The position numbers and the translations under genes are program-made. A DNA stretch of 64,000 nt, from contig CBDIBP010000033.1 in the NCBI GenBank assembly GCA_965276955.1, forward strand, positions 1 to 64,000, given 5' to 3'. The notes beneath the pieces are model-generated. The model was not told where the DNA came from and ran no database searches. It was given only the letters and a program-made list of their open reading frames with translations. The stretch is from JABDEZ01 sp965276955. Its GTDB lineage: Bacteria; Bacteroidota; Bacteroidia; Chitinophagales; Chitinophagaceae. This document shows, one piece after another, positions 26,858 to 36,168 of this stretch; the stretch's first letter is position 1, and each line of letters begins with the position of its first letter.

Positions 26858-28504
26858 TTAAGAAGCCCCCAGTGTAGTATTCACTATCTCCTGAGCTTGT
26901 TTCAAAATATTGTCCAGATGATCTTTTCCCAAAAAGCTTTCAGCATATATCTTATAGATCTCTTCCGTTCCAGATGGGCGTGCCGCGAACCAACCATTTT
27001 TAGTGGCTACTTTAAGACCGCCAATGGCGGCATTATTACCTGGTGCTGTCGTAAGGATGTGCTCAATTGGCTCACCTGCCAGCTCCTTGGTGTGCACCTG
27101 TGATGGTGATAGTGCGCTGAGCAATTTCTTTTGGGCTGCGGTTGCAGGCGCCTCTACGCGGTCGTATACCGGCGCACCAAATTCTTTGGTCATGTCTTTA
27201 TAGATCTCACCCGGATCTTTACCCGTAGCCGCAGTTATCTCAGCAGAAAGTAATGCCGGTATGAACCCATCTTTATCTGTGGTCCATACGCTGCCATCCA
27301 ACCTGTTGAAAACGGCACCTGCGCTCTCTTCACCCACAAAACCCAGCGAGCCATCCATAAGCCCGTCTACGAACCACTTGAACCCTACCGGTACTTCATA
27401 TAGCTTTCTGCCCAGCGTTGCGGTCACGCGGTCTATCATAGAGCTGCTTACTACTGTTTTCCCCACAGCGGCATCTTTATGCCAGTTCGGCCTGTTCTGA
27501 AAAAGGTAAGATATGCATACCGACAAGTAATGATTGGGTGGCAGCAGCCCTACACTTTTGGTCACTATGCCGTGCCGGTCATGATCGGTATCACAGGCAA
27601 AGGAAATGTCGTATTTATCTTTATTAGTAATCAGGCTTTGCATAGCGTAGGCCGATGAAGGGTCCATACGTATCTGCCCATCCCAATCCACGGTCATGAA
27701 CCGGAACGTAGGGTCTACGTACTTGTTCAGCACGGTCATATCAAGTTTATAATGGTCGGCTATAGGCTGCCAGTAATGTACCCCTGCCCCACCCAATGGG
27801 TCTACCCCTATACGGATCTTACTATTTCTGATCATATCCATATTGAGTACATTACCCAGGTCGGCGACGTAGGTATTCAGGTAGTCGTGCTTGTGTGTAG
27901 TACTCGCTTTAAGTGCCTTATCTAAAGGAACTCGTTTTACATCCTTTAGCTGTTGCGCCAATAACTCATTTGCCTTGGCCTCTATCCAGCTGGTTACAGT
28001 GCTGCTTGCCGGGCCGCCATTGGGCGGATTGTATTTAAAGCCGCCGTCCGTAGGCGGGTTGTGCGATGGCGTGATGACTATACCGTCAGCAAGGCCATCT
28101 TTACGTCCTTTATTGTAAGTGAGTATGGCATGAGAAATGACCGGTGTTGGGGTATACTCGTCCATGCCGGCCATCATAACTTCTACTCCATTCGCGGCCA
28201 GCACCTCAAGCGCACTGGCAAGAGCCGGCACAGACAGTGCATGCGTGTCCATACCTATGAACAGCGGGCCATCTATATTTTGTGTTTTGCGGTAGTAGCA
28301 GATACTTTGTGTAATGGCCAGTATATGCCACTCATTAAAAGAATAATTGAATGCAGAACCTCTGTGGCCCGATGTACCAAATGCCACTTTCTGTGCAGGT
28401 ACATTCACGTCGGGCACATTACTATAATAGCTGGTTACCAATCTTGGTATATCCACCAGCATTTCGGGTGTAGCAGGCTTGCCTGCAAGGGGACTAATGT
28501 TCAT
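26858..28504 (-). CDS. pgm: Phosphoglucomutase (alpha-D-glucose-specific)
   Basis: 548 residues, as for E. coli Pgm. Visible are FGTSGHRGSAFNYSFNE near residues 42-58, the phosphoserine loop ITPSHNPPTDGGFKYNPP, the metal-binding DTDHDRHG, EESAGA in the sugar-binding domain and RPSGTEEIYKIYAE in the phosphate-binding domain. It interconverts glucose-1-P and glucose-6-P, feeding or draining the pool used by Zwf. It is the last gene of the operon, 33 bp after pgl. Confidence 0.97.
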   Translation of the reverse strand: MNISPLAGKPATPEMLVDIPRLVTSYYSNVPDVNVPAQKVAFGTSGHRGSAFNYSFNEWHILAITQSICYYRKTQNIDGPLFIGMDTHALSVPALASALEVLAANGVEVMMAGMDEYTPTPVISHAILTYNKGRKDGLADGIVITPSHNPPTDGGFKYNPPNGGPASSTVTSWIEAKANELLAQQLKDVKRVPLDKALKASTTHKHDYLNTYVADLGNVLNMDMIRNSKIRIGVDPLGGAGVHYWQPIADHYKLDMTVLNKYVDPTFRFMTVDWDGQIRMDPSSAYAMQSLITNKDKYDISFACDTDHDRHGIVTKSVGLLPPNHYLSVCISYLFQNRPNWHKDAAVGKTVVSSSMIDRVTATLGRKLYEVPVGFKWFVDGLMDGSLGFVGEESAGAVFNRLDGSVWTTDKDGFIPALLSAEITAATGKDPGEIYKDMTKEFGAPVYDRVEAPATAAQKKLLSALSPSQVHTKELAGEPIEHILTTAPGNNAAIGGLKVATKNGWFAARPSGTEEIYKIYAESFLGKDHLDNILKQAQEIVNTTLGAS

Positions 28505-28537
28505 GATATTACGTTAAGCAACCACAAGTTGCGAAAA

Positions 28538-29284
28538 TTAATTTACATCCTGCTGCAAGATCATTGCAGCATCGGCGTCGATATACCAATATAAATTACC
28601 CATACCTATTGCTATAAGCTGGGCAGGATATTTATCGGGCTGAACAGGTTTATTCAGCACAGTATTCAATATCTCTGCTTTGCCTTTGCCGGCTACAAGG
28701 AACATAATGTTACGGGCCTGGTTGATAAGCGGCGCGGTCATAGTGATGCGAAACATATCCTGTTCTGCAACAAAGACCTCCTTCACCAGCCGCCTGGCCT
28801 CAGTGACCACATCTGTGCCCGGAAAGAGTGATGCCGTATGTCCATTCTCTCCCAACCCCAGCAGTATAAGATCAAAGACAGGTGCATCATCTCCAAAGAA
28901 GTCCTTTATCGTTTCTTCGTATTGGTCAGCAGCTTCCGCAGGTGTCATATCGACCGGCATAGGGTAAATATTACTGGCGGGTATAGCCACATGGTCCAGC
29001 AATTGTACCCGTGCCATGTGCGCATTATTATCTTTATCGTCCAGCCCTACACACCGTTCATCGCCCCAAAAAACATAAGTATCACTCCATGGCATACTAT
29101 CTGCGAAAGGAGGTTTGGCCAGCAAAGCATACAATTGCTCAGGTGTATGACCACCCGAAAGTGATATAGTAAAACGTCCCCTTTCCGCCACAGCTTTTTG
29201 TGCCACGTCTGCGATAAATTGTGCCGCACCTTTAGTCAGTTCTTCCGTTGTAGGGAAGATCTTTATATTATTCTGTAGTATCAT
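28538..29284 (-). CDS. pgl: 6-phosphogluconolactonase
   Basis: 248 residues from the ATG at 29284, chosen because it opens the domain (MILQNNIKIFPTTEELT); an alternative lies 18 bp upstream. SLSGGHTPEQLYALL, FWGDERCVGLDDKDNN and LLGLGENGHTASLFPG are signature motifs of the DevB/SOL family. It hydrolyses 6-phosphogluconolactone. The start lies inside the zwf gene (17-bp overlap), showing tight coupling with the enzyme that makes its substrate. Confidence 0.96.
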   Translation of the reverse strand: MILQNNIKIFPTTEELTKGAAQFIADVAQKAVAERGRFTISLSGGHTPEQLYALLAKPPFADSMPWSDTYVFWGDERCVGLDDKDNNAHMARVQLLDHVAIPASNIYPMPVDMTPAEAADQYEETIKDFFGDDAPVFDLILLGLGENGHTASLFPGTDVVTEARRLVKEVFVAEQDMFRITMTAPLINQARNIMFLVAGKGKAEILNTVLNKPVQPDKYPAQLIAIGMGNLYWYIDADAAMILQQDVN

Positions 29285-30821
29285 TCTTGTTGTCTTTTTC
29301 AAGCGGCATCACTATCCAGTTATGGCCGTCTTTAGCTATAAGCGCCTGCGCATCTTCGGGACCATGTGTTCCAGCCGGGTAGTTAGGAAAATTGGGCGAT
29401 GTATTTGCATCCCATGCATTGATGATCGGCATCAGTATGTTCCACGCAGCTTCTACCTGGTCTGCCCTCATGAACAGTGTAGCATCACCCTGGAAGATAT
29501 CTAAAAGCAATGTCTCATATGCCTCAGGCGTACCTGTAGTATAAGAGTCGGCATAGTTGAATAGCATATCAACAGGATTGAGCAGCATTTTAAGCCCTGG
29601 CCTTTTTGCCTGGAACCTGAGCCTGATACCCATGTGCGGTTGTATATTCAGTACAAGCCTGTTGGGCTGCCAGTTCTCCGTTGTTGCCAGCGGAAAGGAC
29701 TGATGCGGTACCGGCCTGAACTGTATGGTAATTACCGAGATGGTCTCGTTCATACGTTTGCCGGAACGCACGTAGAAGGGAACGCCCTGCCACCTCCAGT
29801 TATCTATATAGAATTTAACTGCGGCAAATGTTTCTTTGTTCGATGTTTTGGATACATCTGGTTCTTCCCGGTATGCTTTTACACGCTTGCCCTCTACCCA
29901 TCCCTCGTCATACTGCCCTCTTACCGCGTAGTTGTGTACCTGCTCCGGTGTTATTCTTTTCAGCGCGTTCAACACGTCTACCTTGCGGTTCCTCACCTCG
30001 TCCGCGTCAAAAGATACGGGTGGCTCCATAGCTATAAGACATAGCAATTGTAGCAGGTGGTTCTGTATCATGTCGCGCAGTGCACCGGCGGTCTCATAGT
30101 AATTACCCCGGTTCTCTATACCTATCTGTTCGGCTACCGTTATTTGCACATGGTCTATATAGTTGCGGTTCCATATAGGCTCGAACATGGCATTGGCAAA
30201 GCGGAATGCAAGTATATTCTGTACTGTCTCTTTTCCCAGGTAGTGGTCTATACGGTATATCTGAGATTCATCGAACAGGCCATGCAGCAGGTTGTTCAGA
30301 TGTTTTGCACTATCTATATCATGACCAAATGGTTTTTCCACAACAATGCGGCTCAGCGTTTTATCATCGCACAAACCACTCGCGCCTATCTTAGTCGCAA
30401 TGTCCTCAAAAAACTGTGGTGGCACGGCCATGTAAAAAACACGGTTCACTGGCTCGCCCCAGTCCTTTTCCATTTTATCTATCTGCTTCTTGATAGCCGT
30501 ATATGTAGCCGGATCGTCGAAATCGCCTTTTTTATAAGAGATGAATTTTTGAAAAACATCCCAAACCTCTTTTTTTGCTTTGCCAGTACGCGAGAATTTG
30601 TCTATTCCTTCGTGCACGTGCTTTGAAAAATCGGTGGGTGTTATGTCTGTATGCGCTACTCCTAGCACCGCAAAATGCTCAGGTATCCACTCATCCAGGT
30701 ACAGGTTATAAATGGCCGGCATCAGCTTGCGCCAGGTAAGGTCGCCTGCTGCTCCGAATATCACTATTACTGTGGCCCCTATCTTTACGTTCGCTCCCAT
30801 TATTGTGCTGTTTGCTTCCAT
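29268..30821 (-). CDS. zwf: Glucose-6-phosphate 1-dehydrogenase
   Basis: 517 residues. The N-terminal Rossmann fold has VIFGAAGDLTWRKL (family GxxGDL), the active-site segment reads RIDHYLGKETVQNI with the catalytic histidine, and FYVRSGKRM lies in the C-terminal domain. It oxidises glucose-6-P to the lactone with reduction of NADP+. The start overlaps the end of gnd by 22 bp and its stop overlaps pgl by 17 bp. Confidence 0.97.
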   Translation of the reverse strand: MEANSTIMGANVKIGATVIVIFGAAGDLTWRKLMPAIYNLYLDEWIPEHFAVLGVAHTDITPTDFSKHVHEGIDKFSRTGKAKKEVWDVFQKFISYKKGDFDDPATYTAIKKQIDKMEKDWGEPVNRVFYMAVPPQFFEDIATKIGASGLCDDKTLSRIVVEKPFGHDIDSAKHLNNLLHGLFDESQIYRIDHYLGKETVQNILAFRFANAMFEPIWNRNYIDHVQITVAEQIGIENRGNYYETAGALRDMIQNHLLQLLCLIAMEPPVSFDADEVRNRKVDVLNALKRITPEQVHNYAVRGQYDEGWVEGKRVKAYREEPDVSKTSNKETFAAVKFYIDNWRWQGVPFYVRSGKRMNETISVITIQFRPVPHQSFPLATTENWQPNRLVLNIQPHMGIRLRFQAKRPGLKMLLNPVDMLFNYADSYTTGTPEAYETLLLDIFQGDATLFMRADQVEAAWNILMPIINAWDANTSPNFPNYPAGTHGPEDAQALIAKDGHNWIVMPLEKDNKNDTTE

Positions 30822-32221
30822 TGAGTGTGAAAAATACCTTTCTTGTCTGTACGCTCATAAGTATGGGCGCCAAAGTAGTCGCGTTGTGCCTGTATCAGGT
30901 TGGCGGGCAACCAGCCACTCCTGTAGCCATCATAGTAGGCCAGCGATGCCATCATAACAGGCATTGGCACGCCAGCATTCACCCCTGCTTTTATTGCAAG
31001 CCTGAAGCCGTCCTGGCTTCCTTCCAGGGCCAGAACCATTTTTTTATTTACCATTAAGTTCTTCAGTTCTGGCTCCTCCTTATATGCTGCAAGTATATCT
31101 TCAAGCATGGCCGATCTTATGATGCAGCCACCGCGCCATATACGCGCCACTTCATCCAGCTTCAGCCCATAGTTATTCTCTTTAGATGCGTATTGCATCA
31201 ATACCATACCCTGTGCATAAGTGGCTATCATAGCACAATACAGTGCATTTTCCAGCCAGTCCACCAGTTCTTTATCGCTGTTCTCAAAGTTAGGTGCATG
31301 CCACTCCAGTTCTTGCTGCGCAGCTACCCGTTCTTCTTTCAATGCAGAAAGGTCTCTTGCCGACACTGCAGCGTCTATAGATGGTATAGGCAGGTGCAGA
31401 TCCATAGCGCTTTGCGATGTCCACTGGCCAGTACCATTTTGTTTAGATGCGTCCAGTATCATATCCACAAGGCTATTGTCGGTCACATCATCTTTTTGAG
31501 CAAAAATATCTGCTGTTATTTCTACAAGATAAGAGCGCAGCCTGCCTTCATTCCATTTTGCAAATACTTGGTGCAGGTCTTCATTGGTTAGACTTGTTGA
31601 TACCTTTAGCAAATGGTACGCTTCAGCTATCAGCTGCATGATACCATACTCTATACCGTTATGCACCATCTTTACATAGTGCCCTGCCGATCCTGAGCCC
31701 AGATAAGTAACACATGGTTCACCATTCACTTTCGCAGATACATCTTTAAGCATGGGTGCTACCACTTCATATGCTTCTTTTGCACCACCAGGCATTATAC
31801 TTGGCCCCCGGCGCGCACCATATTCGCCGCCAGATATGCCCACACCCATAAAGTGTATCGCCTCTTTACCCAGCTGCTCGGTTCTGCGGTCGGTATCTAT
31901 ATAATGTGAGTTACCACAATCCATTATTAGGTCATCCTTCGATAAAAAAGGCCTTAATTCTGCTACCACAGCGTCTACGGCTGCACCTGCAGGCACCAGA
32001 AGCATCACTACCTTGGGCGACTTTAATGCTTCGAAGAATGTTTTCAGGTCGTGCGCACCTGTCACTTTTTTTCCCTCTGCCTCATTTACCAGCGCATCTA
32101 CTTTAGCTGTGTCCTTATCAAATCCGGCTACACTGTAGCCGTGATCACACATATTGTATACAAGGTTGCGGCCCATAGTGCCCAACCCTATCATTCCATA
32201 ATCGCACTGTTGTGTAGGCAT
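30800..32221 (-). CDS. gnd: 6-phosphogluconate dehydrogenase (decarboxylating)
   Basis: 473 residues. GLGTMGRNLVYNMCDHG is the NADP-binding motif, GVGISGGEYGARRGPSIMPG and KMVHNGIEYGIMQLIAE are the substrate and catalytic lysine regions, and QRDYFGAHTYERTD lies near the end. It makes ribulose-5-P, CO2 and NADPH. It follows the HAD gene after 6 bp and overlaps zwf by 22 bp. Confidence 0.98.
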   Translation of the reverse strand: MPTQQCDYGMIGLGTMGRNLVYNMCDHGYSVAGFDKDTAKVDALVNEAEGKKVTGAHDLKTFFEALKSPKVVMLLVPAGAAVDAVVAELRPFLSKDDLIMDCGNSHYIDTDRRTEQLGKEAIHFMGVGISGGEYGARRGPSIMPGGAKEAYEVVAPMLKDVSAKVNGEPCVTYLGSGSAGHYVKMVHNGIEYGIMQLIAEAYHLLKVSTSLTNEDLHQVFAKWNEGRLRSYLVEITADIFAQKDDVTDNSLVDMILDASKQNGTGQWTSQSAMDLHLPIPSIDAAVSARDLSALKEERVAAQQELEWHAPNFENSDKELVDWLENALYCAMIATYAQGMVLMQYASKENNYGLKLDEVARIWRGGCIIRSAMLEDILAAYKEEPELKNLMVNKKMVLALEGSQDGFRLAIKAGVNAGVPMPVMMASLAYYDGYRSGWLPANLIQAQRDYFGAHTYERTDKKGIFHTQWKQTAQ

Positions 32222-32227
32222 CTTTGT

Positions 32228-32868
32228 TTAGTTAGTTGCACTTTTGAAAGTACAGGTATCAAGAAATTTTTTGGTAGCGTCCAGGTCTTTGAATTGAAGC
32301 GCTTGTATACCATAGGCCGTTGCTATTTCTACGAACATCAGCCGGTCATCAATATATAACGCATGCTGTGGATGCGTCTGCGAGATATCGCATGCCATCC
32401 GCCACACTTCCGTATCAGGTTTGCGCAAATGGATGTAGCAGGAAGAGATATATCCGTCGAACAGGTCATTCAGTTTGAACTGTTTTATCCTGTGCTCATT
32501 CAGCTCTCGCCCTTCATTGCTCACCGCTATTACTTTAAGGCCATGTACTTCTTTTTGAACTCCTTAAAGAACACCAGGCTATCTCCAAGCAATTGTGACT
32601 GAGCGAACATGAACACTTTAAAGTCTTCTTTAGAAAAACTTCTCGGTTCATTAAATATCACCCGACCCAGGTATTCATCCAACGTCAATTTACCTTCCTC
32701 GTAAGTATCGAAAGTTAAATGATGGCGTTCTTCTACTTCTTTCGCATCCAGCTTGAAGTGTTCAAATGCTTTCTCACGGCCCGAGCGGTCCCAGCCATTG
32801 GTAAGCAATACACCACCAATATCCAGGAACAATGTCGTTATCGTTCCGCCTTTTGTGCTTTTATCCAT
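32228..32868 (-). pseudogene. HAD-superfamily phosphatase, interrupted by one frameshift
   Basis: Two frames make one HAD protein of about 213 residues. The N-terminal part (from 32868) has the nucleophile motif LFLDIGGVLLTNGW and a helical cap (ERHHLTFDTYEEGKLTLDEY). The C-terminal part has VSNEGRELN (motif II), KPDTEVWRMA (motif III lysine) and YIDDRLMFVEIA (motif IV). The shift lies at 32542-32547; one extra A in the minus-strand TACATGG restores KYNGLKV. All HAD motifs are present, so a sequencing error or very recent mutation is likely. The gene overlaps tal-pgi by 8 bp and precedes gnd by 6 bp; it probably acts on a sugar phosphate. Confidence 0.82.
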
Positions 32869-35707
32869 TATCGTTTTTTATAGAGCCAATTGCCGCAAGG
32901 CCTTTATCAATATCTGTACCCAGATTAATGCGTATCACCCGGCGCCCCTTATCGTCCAAAGATCGGTAGTCTCCCAGCGACTGCGCCTGATGCAGTACCT
33001 GGAAACCATATTGTTCACCTGGTATAGCCAGGTCTTTGCTCTCATCACCTGTAAGTATAATGTACAGGCCTGTAGCAGGGCCACCTTTGTGCAGCTGTCC
33101 TGTAGAATGCAAGTAGCGCGGACCATTCAGCAACGTGGTAGCTACTTTTAGTTTGTCCCGCAATTGCATACGGCGATCCTGCAGCACTTTTGTGCGCGCA
33201 TCCGTCATCATGAAATACGGCAGGAAGGCTATATAGTCACCCGGCTGTGCCAAGCTGCCGAACGCGTTGATGATATCGCTTACAGACTTACCATTATCTT
33301 TTATTTCCTTCACCTGCTTACCACCATATATGGAGAATTCCCCCACTTTCACTAAGGGTTCAGCAAGTTTGAATTTCCCATCCTTCTTCCATTCTTCCAG
33401 TATATTGTCCGTATTCTTTTTGCTTTCTGCAACATTGGGCTGATCGAACGGGTTGATACCTATAATGATGCCTGAAACTGCTGTGGCTATTTCCCACCGG
33501 TAGTACTCACCACCCAGCGCTATCTTGTCGGTCACTTTTATTCTTATTACGGGGTGCCCTGCATCCTCCAGCGCTTTAAGTTTTTGTTCATCGGCTGCAA
33601 TATCATCGGTAGGCAGGTACATATGTACGAACACACGGTCTTTTCCATACACTTCCGGCGTGCCTAAGTGCTCGCCATTTACAGGTACCAGCCCTTTGCC
33701 TTCCTTACCTGTGCTTTCCGCTATCAGTTGTTCTACCCAATACCCGAAAGAACTTATAGAAGATGATAATGTAAAGGTCACCTTATCGCGGCCATGGCGC
33801 TGGCATATACCTAATGTCATACCCAGGTTAAGACCGGGGTTGTATGCTACTGGCACAAATGCGTCACAGCTCACTTTCATTTGCTTGGCGCTTTGCATCA
33901 TGGCCTTAATGTCTATCCCCATTAAAGACATGGGTAACAAACCAAAGTTGGACAACACAGAATAGCGCCCTCCGATATCAGAAGCATTAATAAATATTTT
34001 CCTGAATTTATGGTCTTCCGCAATTTTAACTAAAGGACTTCCCGCGTCTGTAATAGCTACAAAGCTATTACCAATACTCCCCTTCCCTTTCTTTTCCAGC
34101 TGTGCGTAGAAGTATTTGAAAAAGCTAAGTGTTTCCTTTGTACCGCCCGATTTGGTGGCTACAATAAAAAGGGTATGTTCTATATTTATTTTGTCTTCTA
34201 CGTCTTGTATAGCAGCCGCATCGGTATTATCCAGCACAAGCAATTCCAGGTAGCCAGCTGCTGTACCAAATGTTTCGCGCGCCACCTCAGAGCATAAACT
34301 GCTGCCACCCATACCCAGTAACACTGCATATTTATACCCCTCATTTTTCATTTGGGTAGAGAATGCATTCAGCTCTTCTATGGTTTCGTCAGATGTGTCA
34401 GGTACTGTTATCCACCCCATGCTTTGGGTTATCATTTTTGCCTGCTCATCATCTGTTTTCCATAGGTAAGGGTCTTTCTTATACAGCCTTGCCCCAACAT
34501 GCTTTTCGTCCATTGATTTGCCAGCCGCATCTGCTTCTTTTTTCAATTTGCCGTAACTTATCTGCTGGGTCGAAAAACTATCGCCAAGCATGGTAGCTCG
34601 TTTCTCCGCCAGGCCGCTCATTAGCTGGTCATACGGCTCTACAAACTTCTTTATACCCTCACTTTCCAGTTGCAGGGTCATATCATCTATGTCGATACCA
34701 ATTTTTTTAAGGTCTTCAAATACCTTTGCAGCTTCCTCCAGTCCTTGCTCTATAGTATCTTTTTCCAGTTTACCATGGTCCGCAAATGCTTCTATAGCAT
34801 CATCGGGTAATGTATTCACCGTATTATCGCCAATTAGGGTCTTTATATAGCGCACATCATCATAAAGGGGGTCTTTAGTGCTGGTGCTTGCCCACAAAGG
34901 CCTTTGCACATTTGCGCCCTTGTTTTCCAGCTCCTTCCATTCAGCGCTATTGAATAATTTCTTAAATTCCTGGTAGGCCAATTTTGCACTGGCAATAGCC
35001 GCCTTCCCCAGTAGTAGTTGTGGGTTCAAGGCATCATTCTTGTCGCCTGCTGTTATGTACTGGCTTAGTATCTGGTCTACCTGTACATCTATCCTGCTCA
35101 GGAAGAAACTGGCTACAGATACTATATTTTTCACCGGCTTACCATCGGCCACCCGGCGCTGCACAGCACGTATGTAAGCCTTTCCTACTTCTACATAACG
35201 CGCTACAGAGAACAGCAGAGTAACGTTTATATTGATACCATCGTAGAGCAACTGCTCTATGGCAGGTATCCCTTCCTTGGTGCCTGGTATTTTTATTAAA
35301 CAATTGGCGCGGTCTACAAGCCCATGCAGCCTGCGGGCCTCATCTATCGATCCCTGAGTGTTACGCGCCAGGTATGGCGCCACTTCCAGGCTCACAAAAC
35401 CGTCTGTACCGCCAGAACTATCGAACACCGGCTTCAATATATCGCAGGCATCCTGTACATCTTTTACGGTAAGTGCATCATATATCTGCTGTGGTGTCAA
35501 CCCTTTGGGCACCAGTTCTTTTATCTGTCCATCATAATCCTCACTGCCGGTTATACCTTTATGAAAAATGCTCGGATTGGAAGTGATGCCGCGAAGCCCC
35601 TGGTCGGCTACCCTTTTCTTCAGCGATCCGTCAGTTATCATTTTCCGGGTCAGGTTATCCAGCCAGTAGCTCTGGCCATAACTCAGCAAGTCAATTAATG
35701 TGCTCAT
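32861..35707 (-). CDS. tal-pgi: Bifunctional transaldolase / glucose-6-phosphate isomerase
   Basis: 948 residues in two enzymes. Residues about 1-365 are transaldolase: GITSNPSIFHKGI, the Schiff-base lysine in CLIKIPGTKEG, and SVASFFLSRIDVQVD. Residues about 400-945 are phosphoglucose isomerase: LLGMGGSSLCSEV, VATKSGGTKETLSFF, GRYSVLSNFGLLP and QLHKGGPATG. The fusion joins the last non-oxidative step (fructose-6-P) to its return to glucose-6-P, i.e. recycling into Zwf. Its start overlaps rpiB by 4 bp and its end overlaps the HAD gene by 8 bp. The family is known from some bacteria as a Tal-Pgi hybrid. Confidence 0.96.
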   Translation of the reverse strand: MSTLIDLLSYGQSYWLDNLTRKMITDGSLKKRVADQGLRGITSNPSIFHKGITGSEDYDGQIKELVPKGLTPQQIYDALTVKDVQDACDILKPVFDSSGGTDGFVSLEVAPYLARNTQGSIDEARRLHGLVDRANCLIKIPGTKEGIPAIEQLLYDGININVTLLFSVARYVEVGKAYIRAVQRRVADGKPVKNIVSVASFFLSRIDVQVDQILSQYITAGDKNDALNPQLLLGKAAIASAKLAYQEFKKLFNSAEWKELENKGANVQRPLWASTSTKDPLYDDVRYIKTLIGDNTVNTLPDDAIEAFADHGKLEKDTIEQGLEEAAKVFEDLKKIGIDIDDMTLQLESEGIKKFVEPYDQLMSGLAEKRATMLGDSFSTQQISYGKLKKEADAAGKSMDEKHVGARLYKKDPYLWKTDDEQAKMITQSMGWITVPDTSDETIEELNAFSTQMKNEGYKYAVLLGMGGSSLCSEVARETFGTAAGYLELLVLDNTDAAAIQDVEDKINIEHTLFIVATKSGGTKETLSFFKYFYAQLEKKGKGSIGNSFVAITDAGSPLVKIAEDHKFRKIFINASDIGGRYSVLSNFGLLPMSLMGIDIKAMMQSAKQMKVSCDAFVPVAYNPGLNLGMTLGICQRHGRDKVTFTLSSSISSFGYWVEQLIAESTGKEGKGLVPVNGEHLGTPEVYGKDRVFVHMYLPTDDIAADEQKLKALEDAGHPVIRIKVTDKIALGGEYYRWEIATAVSGIIIGINPFDQPNVAESKKNTDNILEEWKKDGKFKLAEPLVKVGEFSIYGGKQVKEIKDNGKSVSDIINAFGSLAQPGDYIAFLPYFMMTDARTKVLQDRRMQLRDKLKVATTLLNGPRYLHSTGQLHKGGPATGLYIILTGDESKDLAIPGEQYGFQVLHQAQSLGDYRSLDDKGRRVIRINLGTDIDKGLAAIGSIKNDNG

Positions 35708-36168
35708 ATTATATCTTTCATGTTTTTATTTTCTATAGCAGATATTTTTTCTAACCTTCTTATATGTCGTGGTTCGTTGGTGAATGCCGCGCGCAGGAAT
35801 ACAAGAACTATCTCTTTAGCCAGTTCTATACCTATCACCCGCTCCCCTATACAAAGTATATTCACATTATCATGCTCTACTGACTGGTGGGCTGAATAAG
35901 TATCGTGGCAAACCCCTGCCCTTATCCCTTTGAATTTGTTGGCAGCTATACTCACCCCCACGGCACTGCCACAAATAAGAATGCCCCTGTCACCCTGTTT
36001 GTTCAGGATGGCAGTGGCAACGTCTGCGGCATGGTCCGGGTAGTCATCGGCATTATCAGCGCTGTCAGTACCCAGGTCCAGCACTTCATACCCTTCCTGC
36101 TGCAATACAGGGATGAGCAAAGTTTTGTAAACATATCCCGCGTGGTCAGATCCTATAATTACCTTCAT
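35704..36168 (-). CDS. rpiB: Ribose-5-phosphate isomerase B
   Basis: 154 residues. GSDHAGYVYKTLL at the start, DYPDHAADVA, ILICGSAVGVSIAANK and RAGVCHDTYSAHQSVEHDN are the RpiB/LacAB signatures. It interconverts ribulose-5-P and ribose-5-P. ATGA overlaps couple it to tkt before (36165-36168) and tal-pgi after (35704-35707). Confidence 0.97.
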   Translation of the reverse strand: MKVIIGSDHAGYVYKTLLIPVLQQEGYEVLDLGTDSADNADDYPDHAADVATAILNKQGDRGILICGSAVGVSIAANKFKGIRAGVCHDTYSAHQSVEHDNVNILCIGERVIGIELAKEIVLVFLRAAFTNEPRHIRRLEKISAIENKNMKDII

